From assembly GCA_017165825.1 (NCBI GenBank), contig CM029372.1, positions 24,219,066 through 24,283,065 on the forward strand: 64,000 bases of DNA. The letters run 5' to 3'. Below, piece after piece: positions 36,063 to 50,459 of this stretch. Position numbers and translations under genes: made by a program. Position 1 is the first letter of the stretch; each line of letters begins with the position of its first letter. The notes under the pieces are model-generated. The model saw nothing but the letters and a program-made list of their open reading frames with translations, was not told where the DNA came from and made no database searches. This DNA comes from Hepsetus odoe (lineage: Eukaryota > Chordata > Actinopteri > Characiformes > Hepsetidae).

Positions 36063-39000
36063 GTAAGACATGCTTCCCATATGGGGATAAACATGGTGTC
36101 ACAGGTGAGCAGGATGGTGTTTCAAGCACTTCCAAAAGCACAGACTGTACTGAGGAAATGAGGGTGGGGCTCATCTTATCTTTACTCAGTAGAAGTAGAA
36201 GTCAACAGGGGGGTGTGAGATGTACCCCCCTCCCCCCCCACTCTTACACACACACACACATACACACACACACACACACACATACACACACTCCCTCAAT
36301 CCATTATAAGAAAGGAAGTTTATTAAAGGGCCTGTCCTTACAGACAGTTTACTCAAACAGGACATGATTGAACTGTCTCACTATGATGTCACAAAAACCT
36401 TCAGAGCTTCTAAAAACCTCCCAGCTGTTGCTAAAGTCAGGATCCCCCACATTGCTCAACGGTGCTCAGAGGGCCAGTCTGAACAGGTCCCAGTCCACTT
36501 CACAAGCTGGAGACTTGTGCAGGCTGGACTCTTACTTGGCATTCCAGTCGATAATTTAAGCCTGAAGTGAAGACTGTTCCTCCTCCCTACACTGGACAGG
36601 CTTGAGTTTGGTGTTGTTAGAGTTATAGGATAAACTTTATGGTACAAGGAGGGGCTCAATCAGACACTTATTCTCTTGTTCGGTCTGAATTTCCTCAGTA
36701 CTTTCATTTTAAACGGTTACTACAGTAATGATAGAATAATAGAAATCCAAGAGACTGCTTAATATAGTGCCAAATACCTGTGCTGTGAACGTTTTCCCAG
36801 AATGTTTTTACAGATACTCATTACAAATTTTAGCATCTTTAAATTGACTGTCTCATTAAGAAAAGACTAAATTATTAAAAAAGTGTACAGAATGCCTGAT
36901 GGGCTACACTACTTATCGAGCCTCAAGATCAGCAAACACTGCTGTGACGTCAATTTGATTCTTTTTTTTTAGCGCTTTCTCCCCATGTTGTCACAGAGCA
37001 GCTTTATAGAATCCAGGTTGGAGTCTAGGGAGCAAAGGAGAGAAGGAAAAACTCCTTAAAACTGGAATTAAAACCTTGGGAGGAACCAAGACTCAGAAGA
37101 GGAACCCATCCTCCTCTGGTCGAGACCGGATAATCAAAAAAAAAGAGATTAGCAACATGCCTGATACAATAAGTTAAACAGAGTTAAGAGATTCAGTCGG
37201 TGCAGTGTGTCGTTAGTATGAACGAGGTTCATTAGTTTCGTTAAGAGTTCAATTAAAGGTCTTCAGCGAATGGTAGTGGTGAAAGTGAAAGCGACTGTCA
37301 TTGTGAAACGAGGCACACCACACAGTGAACCGCAATATTCCCTGCATATAACCCAAATACACAAGTGCAGCATTGAGCAGCCACATCCAGCACCCGGGAA
37401 ACAGTGATGGGGACGACACCTTGCTCAAGGGAAACCTTGGTCTGGGATTCAAACCCATGACCTTCTGATCCTGGGGCCTGGTCCTAAACACTAGACTACC
37501 TCTTCATGAAATGCTCTAAAAAAAATGGCTGTTATTATTGATGTGGAAAAGACACAGAGGACAGGAAGAAATGGAGGCGGTTGATCCCTAACAGGAGCAG
37601 CTAAAAGAAGATGAAGAAGGAGACTGGCTTTAGATAAACCCTGGTACCCTGGGACCTCTCTCAGCACTTCTGATTCAGGGTGCTTTTGAACCTGGACCTT
37701 CAACCTGGACCTTCTCCTCTTCCATCACCCAGCCTGCCTGAAGCATGTAACCAAAGGCAGTAGACCAAAGGTGGACATGGAAGACTTTTATCATTAAGTT
37801 TTATAATTTCATAACTTTTATTATTATAAGTCATGGTTGAATTATGATGACTGCGTAATTATAGGGTTGAGATCGAAAGTGATTTGACCAGTAGGTTGCC
37901 CTGAGGTACCCTTAAGCAAGGTACCAGGCCCATCACTGCTTCCCAGAAGAATCCGTTGCAGCCCACCGCTCCTGCTCCTGTTGTGGGTTTACAACCATTA
38001 TGTTTAGATGGATTAAATGCGGAGGACCAATTCACTACCCACTGTTCAGTGTGTGTGAGTGGCAGCACAGACATTCATTTCGTTTTCATTTTAAAAGTGA
38101 AAAGCAGAGGCTCTGAAATGAACTCCGAGCTGAAATATAAAAAAAGGACATTTTTAGCAGATGTTGGTGTAAAAATGGAACTGAAGCTCTTATCGTAATA
38201 TGGTTCAAAGACAATTAAACCACTTCAACTTTTGCTCTAAAGTAACAATCCAGTGAAAAGAATGAAGATTAGCGTCACATCATCTTTCACATCATCATTC
38301 ATGTCTGTCAAGTCAGTAGTGAGTGAACTGCACCAATGGGATTGTCTTTTTCTTATATATATATATATATATATTAGTGCTTTATTATGCAAATAAAAAT
38401 AATAGATGAATAGCCATAGATGAGTACAGAGTAGAATGTAGAGCTGTGTTTTCTTTTTCTTTCAGCTGCTCCTGTTTAGGGGTCAAAACAGCAGATCATT
38501 CGTTTCCATTTCTTCCCGTCCTCTGCATCTTCCTCTTTCAAACCGACCACCTGCATGTCCTCTCTCACAAGGTCCCTAAATCTTCTGTTTGGTCTTCCTC
38601 TTCTCCTCTTTCCCGGCAGCTCCATCTTCAACATCCTCCTCCCGATATAATCCTCGTCTCTCCTCTGGACACGTCCAAACCAGCGCAACCTTGCTTCTTT
38701 AAATTTGTTACCAAAAAACTTTGTCAGCACCACCTTCTCCAACCTGTATAGCAAAACTGGACTCAGTTACCATCCTGTAAACCTTCTGTCTGAGTTAAGT
38801 AGGGATTAAACAGGAACAGTTATGTCCAGCTTCAGTGACGGCCTAGTCCCAGAACGAACTGCCCCACCTTCTCTAAAGGCATGTTTACTTCCTGTGGAGC
38901 TTTAAGAAAGCTTGCTTAAAGAAACTTTTACTGCTGTAACATTGAGAGCATATTCACCAGCTGCATCTGCTCTGCACCAGAACGTAAAGCACTCCAGTGA

Positions 39001-40350
39001 GTGGTTTAATGGATCACCAACACCCATTTAGAACATTGACTCCAAACGCTGCTTGGGCACTGCAGAAAGCATTAGGAATGATACATGGCCTCTTTCTACC
39101 CCTCTTCTTGCAGACCTTACAGAAGACTGTAGAGAGCAATAAAGCTTTCAAACTGAATGTCCACGTGTATGAAGATATTCGTGAGACAAATGTCCAGTTA
39201 TTTTCCTCTTCAACGCTGATTCTCAGACCTGAGTCAGTGTATTTATAACCATTTCATCTAAGAAATGTACGCGAGGGACTTTTTAGAGGGAGTTCTTCTA
39301 CATCTCCTTAGTAGGATACCGAAACCTGCACTGTACAGTTTCCTTTTATGGAGCTCCGTCTGTTTCCTAATTCATTCAGCAGGTTTGGTTAAATTCGAAT
39401 TCTCTCTTTCTGCTGTCACTCTCTCACACATGTTTTCTTTTGCTTTCTACCACTCCGTCTCTCTCGTCACTCTCTCGCTCTCCTACTTTCTCACTGTCTG
39501 CCTCTCGTACCCAACCCCACCCCAGCCCCTTTTCCTTTTTGTGGCAAACTGAAAACATCAAAGAGAGAAAGAGAAGAAATAAACAGCGATGGACGTTTGG
39601 GAACGAATGACGTTAGCTGAGCTGATTTTTCACATGTGAACTTTCTCATTGTGTGTGTTTGAGAGAGAGATAGATGGGAGAATTTAAGAAATAGCTCAGA
39701 TCTTAATAATCCCCATGTTTTATCCTCCTTAAAAAGTCAATGGTCATTTTTACCAGTGGCTGCAAAAATAAAGTGTATGTCAGTGATTTGCGCTCTCTCC
39801 CCCTTCTCCTCTCATCTCTCCGTGGGCAGAGAGCGTGCAGGACGCTGTTGGTCGGCAGGTCCGACTGAGCATGAAGAAGAAGGTGCAGTTGGAGGTCAAA
39901 GGAGACAAACTGGAGAGTCGTATCCTGGTGAGTGAATCAGTGTGGGTGTGGAAAACATCAGATATAAAGGTTTTATTGCACAGCAGTGATAAATAATGAT
40001 CGTTTATTGCAGCTTCCCAGGGCCCAGTGTGGGTCAGTGTGAACACACCAGAGCTCTCTCTGCATTTAACCCATACACACGCCCTGCAGCAGCACTGGGG
40101 GCAGTATCCCAGGGTAACCTACTGGTCTGGGACTCCAACCAGCAACGTTCTGATTATTTAAAAAAAAAAAAAAAAAAAGTGGTGACGTTCCACACACTGC
40201 ATTTACTAACACAGATCTGTCTACCGTGATCGAAATAAAACAGCCCAGCGCCACACATTATACACTTATACACATTACTATGGAAACACTTCTGTATGAT
40301 TGGGGCACACAAAAATGCATACACATGCACTCAAACACACCCTCACAAAC

Positions 40351-40390
<40 letters not shown>

Positions 40391-43300
40391 ACACCACAGA
40401 TTAAACCATTTTCCAACTCCCTTCCTTTCTTCCTTCCGTCCTTGGAAGGACAGGTCTGCTCCTTCCTTCCTTCCGTCCTTGGAAGGACAGGTCTGCCCCC
40501 TCAATCTATGCCTTCTTGATAGCATGAAATGACAGTGAAGTCAAGTCTAGACTTCTCTGTCATTTCATCCAAATGCACAGCAGTGAAACAAAACAGTGTT
40601 CCTCCAGGACCATGGTGCTACATAAGAGACAACATGGAACATGACGCAGGACTAAACAAGTGCAGACAGAACAACATGCAGTGCAAAAACAAGAGCAGAG
40701 ACAGAAGGCTATGAAAAACGTGGTGAAACAGTGAGTCCAGCACTGAGTGCAATACAGTATTATTACAAGAAACACAGTTTTTTAACAGCAGATCGATAGA
40801 TGAGAAGATAAGCAGAAGGATAAACTGGAAGGATTAGACATGAATGGGGAGGGCTGTTTGGTGTAGCCTCAGGCACCACATTCTGATCACTGCAGTCTGC
40901 AGCCACACCCTATACTCTTTCACACACACTCGCACAAAGCCGGAGCAAACCTGAGCAGCTCCACTGATCCGCTGATCAGGGCTGGGGTTTTGTGCTTTTG
41001 TGGAAAAGTTTCACTTGAATGAACCAACAGTCAGTCCTGCACTTTGCAGGAATTTTGGAGGCGACTCAGCCTCAAGTGCAGGGAATCTTAATTTAGAAAA
41101 CGTAAAAGAAAGGCTTTTGGCCACAAATAAGAAGTATACAAATTACATTTGATCATCATGTCTGATTTTCCGCTCTCAGCTCCTTTAGGTTGGTGTAGGT
41201 TCTGGTAAAGTTGTAAACCATTTTAGGGTTATAAATTTCAAATTATCCCTCTGAACAGGAAGCTGACTTCCTGTGAAAATAAATTGATTTGGAACATGAA
41301 ATTTAGGTTCCTGACCGGAACCTAAGCAACTGTTGGCTTTTCCAGAACAAACAATGGCAAAAGTGGGCGTGTCCTTCTCTTTGTTTGCTTCCATTATGAA
41401 GCACCTCCTCAGTTGATAACACATCCTTGATTATGGTGGTTCTGCTCCAAACTGGAAACAACACCAAGGCTTAAATAATCCTGAATGGAACTGGTTCAAG
41501 AAAAGTTTCCTGTTGATGGAAAAGGGATTTTCTGAGGAACCAAGTTAAAGAGAGTCGGCTGTCAGATCCTGAAGGCCAAAAATGCTTCATAAATGGATAA
41601 TTAAATAAATTACTAATTTTCAAAGCCACTTATCCTAATTAGGGACTTGGGGGGGCGGGGGGTCTAACTCTCACAGGCGAAAGGCAGGGACACACCTTGG
41701 ACAGGTTGCCAGTCCACCAGTCCATCACAGGCAGACACACTCTTTCTCTCTCTCTCTCACACACACACACACCCTTATGGGCAATTCAGCTTCTCCAACC
41801 CACCTGACCTGAATTCCTTTGGACGGTGGGAGGAAACTGGAGCTCCCGGAGGAAACACACGCAGATACGGGAAGAATGCGCTCCATACAGAAAGGACCCG
41901 GACCGTCCCGCCAGGGAATTGAACCCAGGATCCTCCCGCTGTGAGGAGACAGCGTTACCCACTCCACCAATAAGCCACCTTAAATTAATTAAACCAACAG
42001 AATTAAATCCCAGTCCTCGTTTTAAGATATAAGGGGAAGTGAAAGTGACTGTCATCGTGCACACACAGTGAACCCCAGTGAAAACAAAACCTCTGTATTT
42101 ACATTTACATTTGCAGCATTTAGCAGACGCTCTTATCCAGAGCGACTTCCATGTCCTGATTACAGGGACAGTCCCCCTGGAGACACTCAGGGTTAAGGGT
42201 CTTGCTCAGGGACCCAGTGGTGGTAGTGCTAGAGGTGGGAGTCGAACCGGGGACCTCTTGATCCAGAGGTCCGTAGGCAAGCACCACCACTAGTCCACCC
42301 CCACCCATCAACACACAATCCCCACACAGCAGAGACTGCAGGGACAGTGACGGAGACGGTACCTTTCTCAGGGGTACCTCAGGGAAACCTCCTGGTCCGT
42401 GTGCCGCTGTTTACCTCGCCTCAGTCATACCGTTGTGGTTATGATGACATCAGTCCTCAAAATCATTGTTATTACAGAGTTCTGTTTTATGCATGATGTT
42501 TCAGTTTTTTTCTTTCTGTAAATTCTTTCTTTTTTCTTTCTGTAAATTCTGTACGTTTATCTTCTCACGGCGTGCCTAAGCACTCTGCCTTTCATGTCCT
42601 GACACAACACAATGCTCCTAGGTATGTGGAATAAAACACACACACTGCATTCCAGACCTTTCCACAAGATTTAGTCAGAAATGCCCTGGCACAAGCCGGG
42701 AGCAGTTCCTGCATGGCTGTTAGTTCTGGTTAAGGGAACCGGCGCAGCTGCATTCGTTAACAGTTGTAGGAGAGACAGAGTGTGTGTATGTATGTGTGTG
42801 TGTGTGTTTGAAATGTTTTAGATAACTGACCGCTCACACTTACACAGTCGTAAACACACTTGTACAAACACAAACACACAAGGAGTTGTATTTATGCATA
42901 CTGGTCAGAAAGTGGTGTCATGACCATGTGTACTGGTGTCAGGAACACTGTACTTTACGGTACCGTGAAGCTTATTAAGTCTATAATTGTCAGGTGCCAT
43001 ATGAGTGTGTGTGGTGTATTATTTACATACACGCACACTACTGTAAGAACTGCAGCATTCTAATGGGAAAAGCTCTTATCAGCTGGAGAAGCTGGAGGAT
43101 GTTTCCCTTCTTTTTTAGATGAAGCTCTGCTCTCCCAGCAGCTGTTCAGGATAAGACCAAGGCCCTGCGCTCTTCGCTCTGTGCCTGGTGGTGTTTTTCA
43201 GGAACTTTGCACCGTTGTGAGGAGTGGGTTTCTCCACCGTGTGGACGATGACTGCTGGAACTGATTAACTGTAGTGTTAGAAATCAATAGTTTGGATGGT

Positions 43301-46001
43301 GTGGGAGGGGCGGCATGGTGCTTTTGTCACCTCACAGTGAGAAGGTCCTGAGTTTGATTCCTGGACGGGGCAGTCTGAGCCCATCTGTGTGGGTTTTGCA
43401 TCTTCTCCCCATGTCTGTGTGGGTTTCCTCTCATCCTCCAAAGACATGCAGGTGAGGTGGATTGGATATGCTAAGTTGGCTCCTGGGTGTGACTGTCTGT
43501 GAGCATGTTTTTTGTTTTACTTTGCAGTTGTAATTAATCAGTACTTTGCTGAAAGTTCACGATAAGCATGGACCTTTCAAAATAAAGTGCCAGAATGAAT
43601 AAGGGAAAGTGAAAGTGACTATTCTTGTCATTGGGAAACAGCACAGCACACACGAAGGAAATTCAACCTCTGCATTTCTAATGATAGAAATAGAGAGCCG
43701 AATGAACCCTGTTGAAGTGAATTTGGTTAAGCGGTGTAAAACAGTGAATCAAATTGTGATCTGATTGTTATTGTGACGACACATGAAAACCCTTAAATTG
43801 CACCATGCCGTGTTGTAACTGGTAAGCTTGTGTCATCACACATCCTGACCTGTGGTCGAAATCACGCCCGTCAGCCCTGCCCATGCTTTATGAGAACCGT
43901 AGGCGATGAAAAATCTCCAGTAAGCCTGAGCTTTAGGCCTAAACCCGAATCCCACCTGTGGGCGTAAGCCTGACTCTGCAGCTGAATGTCGCAGCTTTCT
44001 GGCCTAAATCCAGGCTTAATGTGCACGTCTGGGTAGAGCTGGGCTGGAACCAAGCAGCACTGAAGTTATACTTAATATCACAGAGAGAGAGAGAGAGAGA
44101 GAGAGAGTGAGTAGGAGAGAGAAAGACAGAGAGAGTGGGAGAGGGAAAAACAGAGAGGGAAACAGAGGGAGAGAGAGAGGGAAAGAGAGATAGAGAGAGA
44201 GAGTGAGTGGGAGAGAGAAAGACAGAGAGTAGGAGAGGGAAAAACAGAGTGGAGAGGGGAAAAACAGAGAGAGAGAGAGAGAGGGAAAAACAGAGTGGAG
44301 AGGGGAAAAAGAGAGAGAGAGAGAGGGAAAAACAGAGTGGAGAGGGGAAAAAGAGAGAGAGAGAGAGGGAAAAACAGAGTGGAGAGGGGAAAAAGAGAGA
44401 GAGAGAGAGGGAAAAACAGAGTGGAGAGGGGAAAAAGAGAGAGAGAGAGAGGGAAAAACAGAGTGGAGAGGGGAAAAAGAGAGAGAGAGAGAGGGAAAAA
44501 CAGAGTGGAGAGGGGAAAAAGAGAGAGAGAGAGAGGGAAAAACAGAGTGGAGAGGGGAAAAAGAGAGAGAGAGAGAGGGAAAAACAGAGTGGAGAGGGGA
44601 AAAAGAGAGAGAGAGAGAGGGAAAAACAGAGTGGAGAGGGGAAAAAGAGAGAGAGAGAGAGGGAAAAACAGAGTGGAGAGGGGAAAAAGAGAGAGAGAGA
44701 GAGGGAAAAACAGAGTGGAGAGGGGAAAAAGAGAGAGAGAGAGAGGGAAAAACAGAGTGGAGAGGGGAAAAAGAGAGAGAGAGAGAGGGAAAAACAGAGT
44801 GGAGAGGGGAAAAAGAGAGAGAGAGAGAGGGAAAAACAGAGTGGAGAGGGGAAAAAGAGAGAGAGAGAGAGGGATAAACAGAGTGGGAGAGAGAAAGGCA
44901 GAGAGTGGGAGAGAGAAAGGCAGAGAGAGTGAGAGAGAGAAAGACAGAGAGAGAGGGGGAGAGAAAAACATAATGGGAGAGGAATAAACAGAGTGGGAGA
45001 GAGAAAGGCAGAGAGGGGGAGAGAAAGACAGACAGAGGGAGAGAGAGAAAGACAGAGAGAGGGAGAGAGAAAAACATAATGGGGAGAGAAGAAGACAGAG
45101 AGAAGTGGGAGAGGGAAAAACAGAGAGTGGGAGAGAGAAAGACAGACAGAGGGAGGGAGAGAGAGAGAGACTGAGAGAGAGAGAGAGAAGGAAGAGACAG
45201 AGAGAGAGAGGGAGAGAAAAGACAGAGAGGGGAGAGAAAAGAAAAACATAATGGGGAGAGAAAGAAGACAGAGAGAGTGGAGGGAATAAGCAGAGAGTGG
45301 GAGAGAAAGGCCGAGGGAGAGAAAGGCAGAGAGGAGAGAAAGGCAGAGGGAGAAAGGCAGAGGTGGGAGAGAAAGACAGAGAGGGGAGGGGAGAGAAAGA
45401 CAGACAGAGGAGAGAAAAGACAGAGAGAGGAGAGAGAGAAAAACATAATGGGAGAGAAAGACAGAGAGAGTGGGAGAGGGAAAACAGGTGGGAGAGAAAA
45501 GACAGACAGAGGAGAGAGAAAGGAGCAGAGAGAGGGGAGAGAATGGGAGAAAGACGGAGAGAGTGGGAGAGAAAAGACAGAGGAGAGAGAGAGAGAGAGA
45601 GAAGAAGGACAGAGAGAGGGAGAGAGAAAGACGGAGAGAATGGGAGAGAGAAAGACAGAGAGTGGGAGAGAGAAAGACGGAGTGGGAGAGAAAGACGGAA
45701 GTGGGAGAAAAGACTGAGAGTGGGAGAGAAAGGCGGAGTGGGAGAGAGAAAGACGGAAGAAAATAGAGAAATGCCTGAGAAAAGACTCATGTTACACACT
45801 TTCCTCCATTTCCTGAATACTGATCACACAGTCCTATCAGCAGCTACTTTCTCTCTTATTTTCCCTCTCTTTCCTCTCGCTCTTGTGCTCCTCTCTCTCT
45901 TTCTCTCTCTCTCCTTCTGTGCTCTCTCACTCTCTCATTCTCTCTGTCCCTCTCTCCTCACTCCCTCTCACTCTCTCTCCCTCTCTTCTTCCTCTCTCTC
46001 A

Positions 46002-46047
<46 letters not shown>

Positions 46048-46053
46048 CTTGTG

Positions 46054-46088
<35 letters not shown>

Positions 46089-47880
46089 TCTCTCTCTCTC
46101 ACTCCCTCTCTCTCTCGCTCCTTGTACTCCTCTCCCTCTCTCTCTCTCTTCGCTCTCTCTCACTCTTCCTCTCAATCTCTCTCTCTCTCTCTCTCTTGTG
46201 CTGCGCTCTCCCTCTCTCACTCTCTCATGCTCTGTCTCACTCTCTCACTCTCCCTCACTCTCTGTCTCTCTCGCGCTTTCTCTCTTGATCGCTCTCTCTC
46301 TCACTCTGTCTCTCTCTCACACACTCTCTCTCTCTCTCTCTCACTCTCTGTTTCTCTTGCTCTTGCTCTCACTCTCTGTCATACTCTTTACATGCCCAAG
46401 TATCAATCAGTACAACATCATATTATCATATTAGTTCTTTTTATATTTTGCCAACATGTAAATAGATCCTAGGAGACTTTTGTGTTGAGTCCCGATCGAG
46501 CGATATAAAGTACTGCAGTATCACAATATTAAAAGTAGAGTTTGATTCATCGTCGAGGAATATCCATCATCATATGACTCAAACCAGATTCCACTTTGCG
46601 TGATGAACAGGTTAATAGAAACACTCGTGTGACTAAAATCATAAAAAAATAGTAAAAACTAAAATCTTCACATTTTCCTTCATTCATTATCCCGACTAGG
46701 GAGGTGCTGGCCTGTCCCAGGCGGCTCGAATTGAGAGGTGAAAGCAGCCCTGGACTGGTGGTCAGTCCATCGCAGGACAGACACAAAACAATCGCACACA
46801 AGGCACTTTAGCATTTCCAATCCTCTGGATTGGACTGTGGAGAACCTGGAGCTTCTGGAGTAAACCCATACAGACAAGGGGGAGAAGCTCCACACAGAAA
46901 GAACCCGGGTCGCCCCCTTGAATCGAACCCTGGACCTTCTTGATGGTTTAAACCGCTCACACAGAAAGTAAAGTCTTCTGGAGGAGTAGAGGCTGTGGCT
47001 GCAGAAACACAGGGACAAATTATCTTATTGATGCTATTCATTTCTACACTTTCTGAGCATCCATCCATTAAACTATCCATCCATCCATCTACCCATTCAT
47101 CCATTCATCCATCCATCTACCCATTCATACATCCATCCATCTACCCATTCATACATCCATCCATCTAACCATCCATCAATCCATCCTTCCATCCATCCAT
47201 CCATCCACCCTTTCATCCATTCATGCAACCATTCATCCATACACCCTTCTGTCCATCCATTCATTCATCCATCTAACCATCCTTTCATCCATCCATCCAT
47301 CCATCTACCCTTTCATCATCACCATGCGACCACCCATCCATTCGTATCTGTCCATCCATCCATGCATCCCTGTTTCATAACTACTTGTCCTGAGTAGGCT
47401 CTTGGGGGGGTTGCTAAAGCCTATCCCAGCATTCATAGCGTGAAAGGCAAAGAAACACCCTGCACAGGTTGCCAGTCCCTCTCAGGGATCGTAATGAATA
47501 ATAATGTAATTTATTATATCATTATATAATGCTGAATCAAACTGTGCTCGCTTGGTTTTTTCATTTCTTGTTTTGCAGGCCAAAGGCTATTGTTTATTGT
47601 TTTGTTGTTTTTTTGTGCTTGCATTGATTTTAGTTTATTTTCTTCTGTGACCTGCAGAAGGACCCTCAGTGGGGGAACAGTTTCCACAGAGCAGGCCAGA
47701 CTCTAAAATAACCCCAACTGTGTCCGACTGTTTGGAGCGGTTTTGAAGTGTAGCATAGCTGAGCTGTGTTCTGCTTTATAATAGTCCAGCTGGGGTCACT
47801 CTTCAATCACTTCCCCTCTCTCCTCAGGCTCTGGCTCCGCACCGGGCCTTTCTGCTGTCCGCTCGAGTCCCTGCCAGGGT

Positions 47881-47916
<36 letters not shown>

Positions 47917-50008
47917 GTTGAATTTCCAAACATGTTTCAGCCACCAACATACCACAGGATTTCAGATCCCTCTCCTCTCTCTTGCTCTTTCCTTTCTGCG
48001 TCTTCTTGCTTTCTCAGCCTGCCCTTTTCTCTTTTTTCCCCTTTAGCTTTTGTTTTTTTCACCCACTCATTATCTCTCTCGCTCTCTTTTCTTTTCCTCA
48101 GACAAAATTGTCTTTATTTTCTTTTCCCACCAGCTGTTTTCACAGCTGTATGAGTGCTGTGTGAGTGTAATCTGCTCAAAGATTTCATTTCCATTATTAT
48201 AGGAGGAGAAACATGTCAATTCAGACAGCTGGACACACACACACACACACACATACACAATGGTAAAAGAATGGCTTCTGGTTTAGGCACCTGAATGCCT
48301 GTGTGTGTGTATTGGCCTAATATTAACGTGTGCACGTGTGTATATACTAGTTACAAATATGAGGTGACAAATTGTCAGGGTAGAAAAATTTAAAAAATCT
48401 GTTCGTTATTAACAGAGTCTTGTTAATGTACCTGACATCACTAAAAATAGATTTCAGAATGGACCGTGGATTAGAAATGAAGAGACTTTAAGCTTCTTCT
48501 AAATCCAAGCGGTGCCTCCTAAGAACACCTACATGCCTGGTTGGCCCTTATCCATGCCTGTATTTGAAGTGAAAGTGAAGTGACTGCCATGGTGAAACAC
48601 AGCACTCAGTTAAACACAACAAAGTGCATCCTCTGCATTGAACCCCCACAGTGTGCAGCAGTGGACCACCGTATCCATTGCCCAGGGAGCAGTGATTGGG
48701 ACAGTACCTCAATCAAGGGTACCTCAGGGCAACCTTCTGATATCACCCATGACTCTCCAGTCCTGGGACCTAGTCCCTAACCACTAGGCCACTGCAGCCT
48801 GGTTACTGTGCCTGATTTTCAATTTATTTTATTTGCATACACAGTGAGGAGGATCAGTTTTGGGTACAAAAAAGTTTAGACATGCCTGCAAAGATGCCCC
48901 TGGAACTTGGGCCTGGGTCAGTTTAGACAAAAAAATAACTTTTTGACATTCAGGGTGGGTTTATAGTGACATGATCAGCTGTTTTTAGTGCTACTTTCAG
49001 AGATGGTAAAACTGCTTTTCTTCCCAACATTAATTAACCAATTAATAACTAATCCCTTCGTTAAATCTTATAGAGCAAGAAAAAGTGGTGAGTTGCTGGG
49101 TGAACTAACTCATCCAATGCTCGTTTCTATTCCAGGTAGAACAAACCTTCAACCTTTTTGATCTTCAAAGCATCAGCAACAGCAAGCCAAACCAGGTGGG
49201 TGTCTGTTTATTATAACAGATATAAAAAGTCAGTTCTGGTGGAGTTCTAATTAAGATTAGTCGTTGTTAGTTTTACTGTTAAATTCATTATTTTATTATC
49301 CCTGCCTACTATAATTTATAGTAAATACTGAGTAAATGATTCAGTATCTACTAGAGATGATTCAGTCACTGAAATAAATGATTCAGTATCTACTAGAAAT
49401 GATTCGTCACTGGAATGAATGATTCCGTATCTACTACAAATGATTCAGTATCTACTACTAAATGATTCAGTATCTACTATAAATGATTCAGTATCTACTA
49501 TAAATGATTCCGTATCTACTACAAATAATTCAGTCACTGGTATAAATGATTTCAGTATCTACTAGAAATGATTTAGTCCATAATGTTATCAAATTATTCG
49601 ATATCTACTAGAAATGATTCAGTCACTGGTATAAATGATTCAGTATCTACTAGAAATGATTCAGTCACTGGTATAAATGATACAGTATCTACTAGAAATG
49701 ATCCAGTACATCTACTAGAAATGATTCAGTCCTGGTATAAATGATTCAGTATCTACTGAAAATGATTCAGTCACTGATATGGGTTTCAGTATGTACTAAA
49801 TGATTCAGTAATTGGTATGAATGATTTTAGTAACTGGTTTTAAAGGATTCAGTATTTATTGAAATGATTCAGTATCTGGTATAAAATATTAATTATCTAC
49901 TTTTAAAAGATTTTTAAACGATGCACCATCTACTGTAAACTTCATTAACTAATGAAGTAAAGGGGACAGCTGATCATTTTAACGCCTATTGATGTTCAGA
50001 GTACAAAA

Positions 50009-50058
<50 letters not shown>

Positions 50059-50371
50059 TGCAGTTATTTTTGGAGAATGATAAAGGTCTGCTGTCTCTGA
50101 AGCTCAGCTCGGATGTGGAGGTTGATGAAATCATTGCTCAGATCGGGTACAGTATACAGGAACACTGTCCGGGACTGAACCCTGTGTAAGTCTGTATACA
50201 GATCTATGCTGCACACACTCCTCCCATGACCAACATCAGGCTGAACCCACGCATGTGTGTGTGTGTTGTAGGAGAGTGATGAAGAGATTATCACTAAAGC
50301 CAGCGGAGAGGATGGTCAATCTACAGACCATGTGGGAAAATAACACTCCAACTGACACTGGACCCTGTGGT

Positions 50372-50406
<35 letters not shown>

Positions 50407-50410
50407 CGCA

Positions 50411-50459
<49 letters not shown>

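Noticed and set aside
44291..44878. CRISPR-like regular array
   Set aside because: Units are contiguous without unique spacers, in a vertebrate intron; it is a minisatellite. The same applies to the 22-bp and 45-bp arrays.
43939..45799. Minus-strand ORFs of 436-573 codons and plus-strand ORFs above 200 codons
   Set aside because: They read through purine/pyrimidine repeats; only Ser/Leu/Pro or Arg/Glu/Lys cycles appear, with no domain.
45883..46434. 183-codon Ser/Leu ORF
   Set aside because: Translation of (CT)n repeats.
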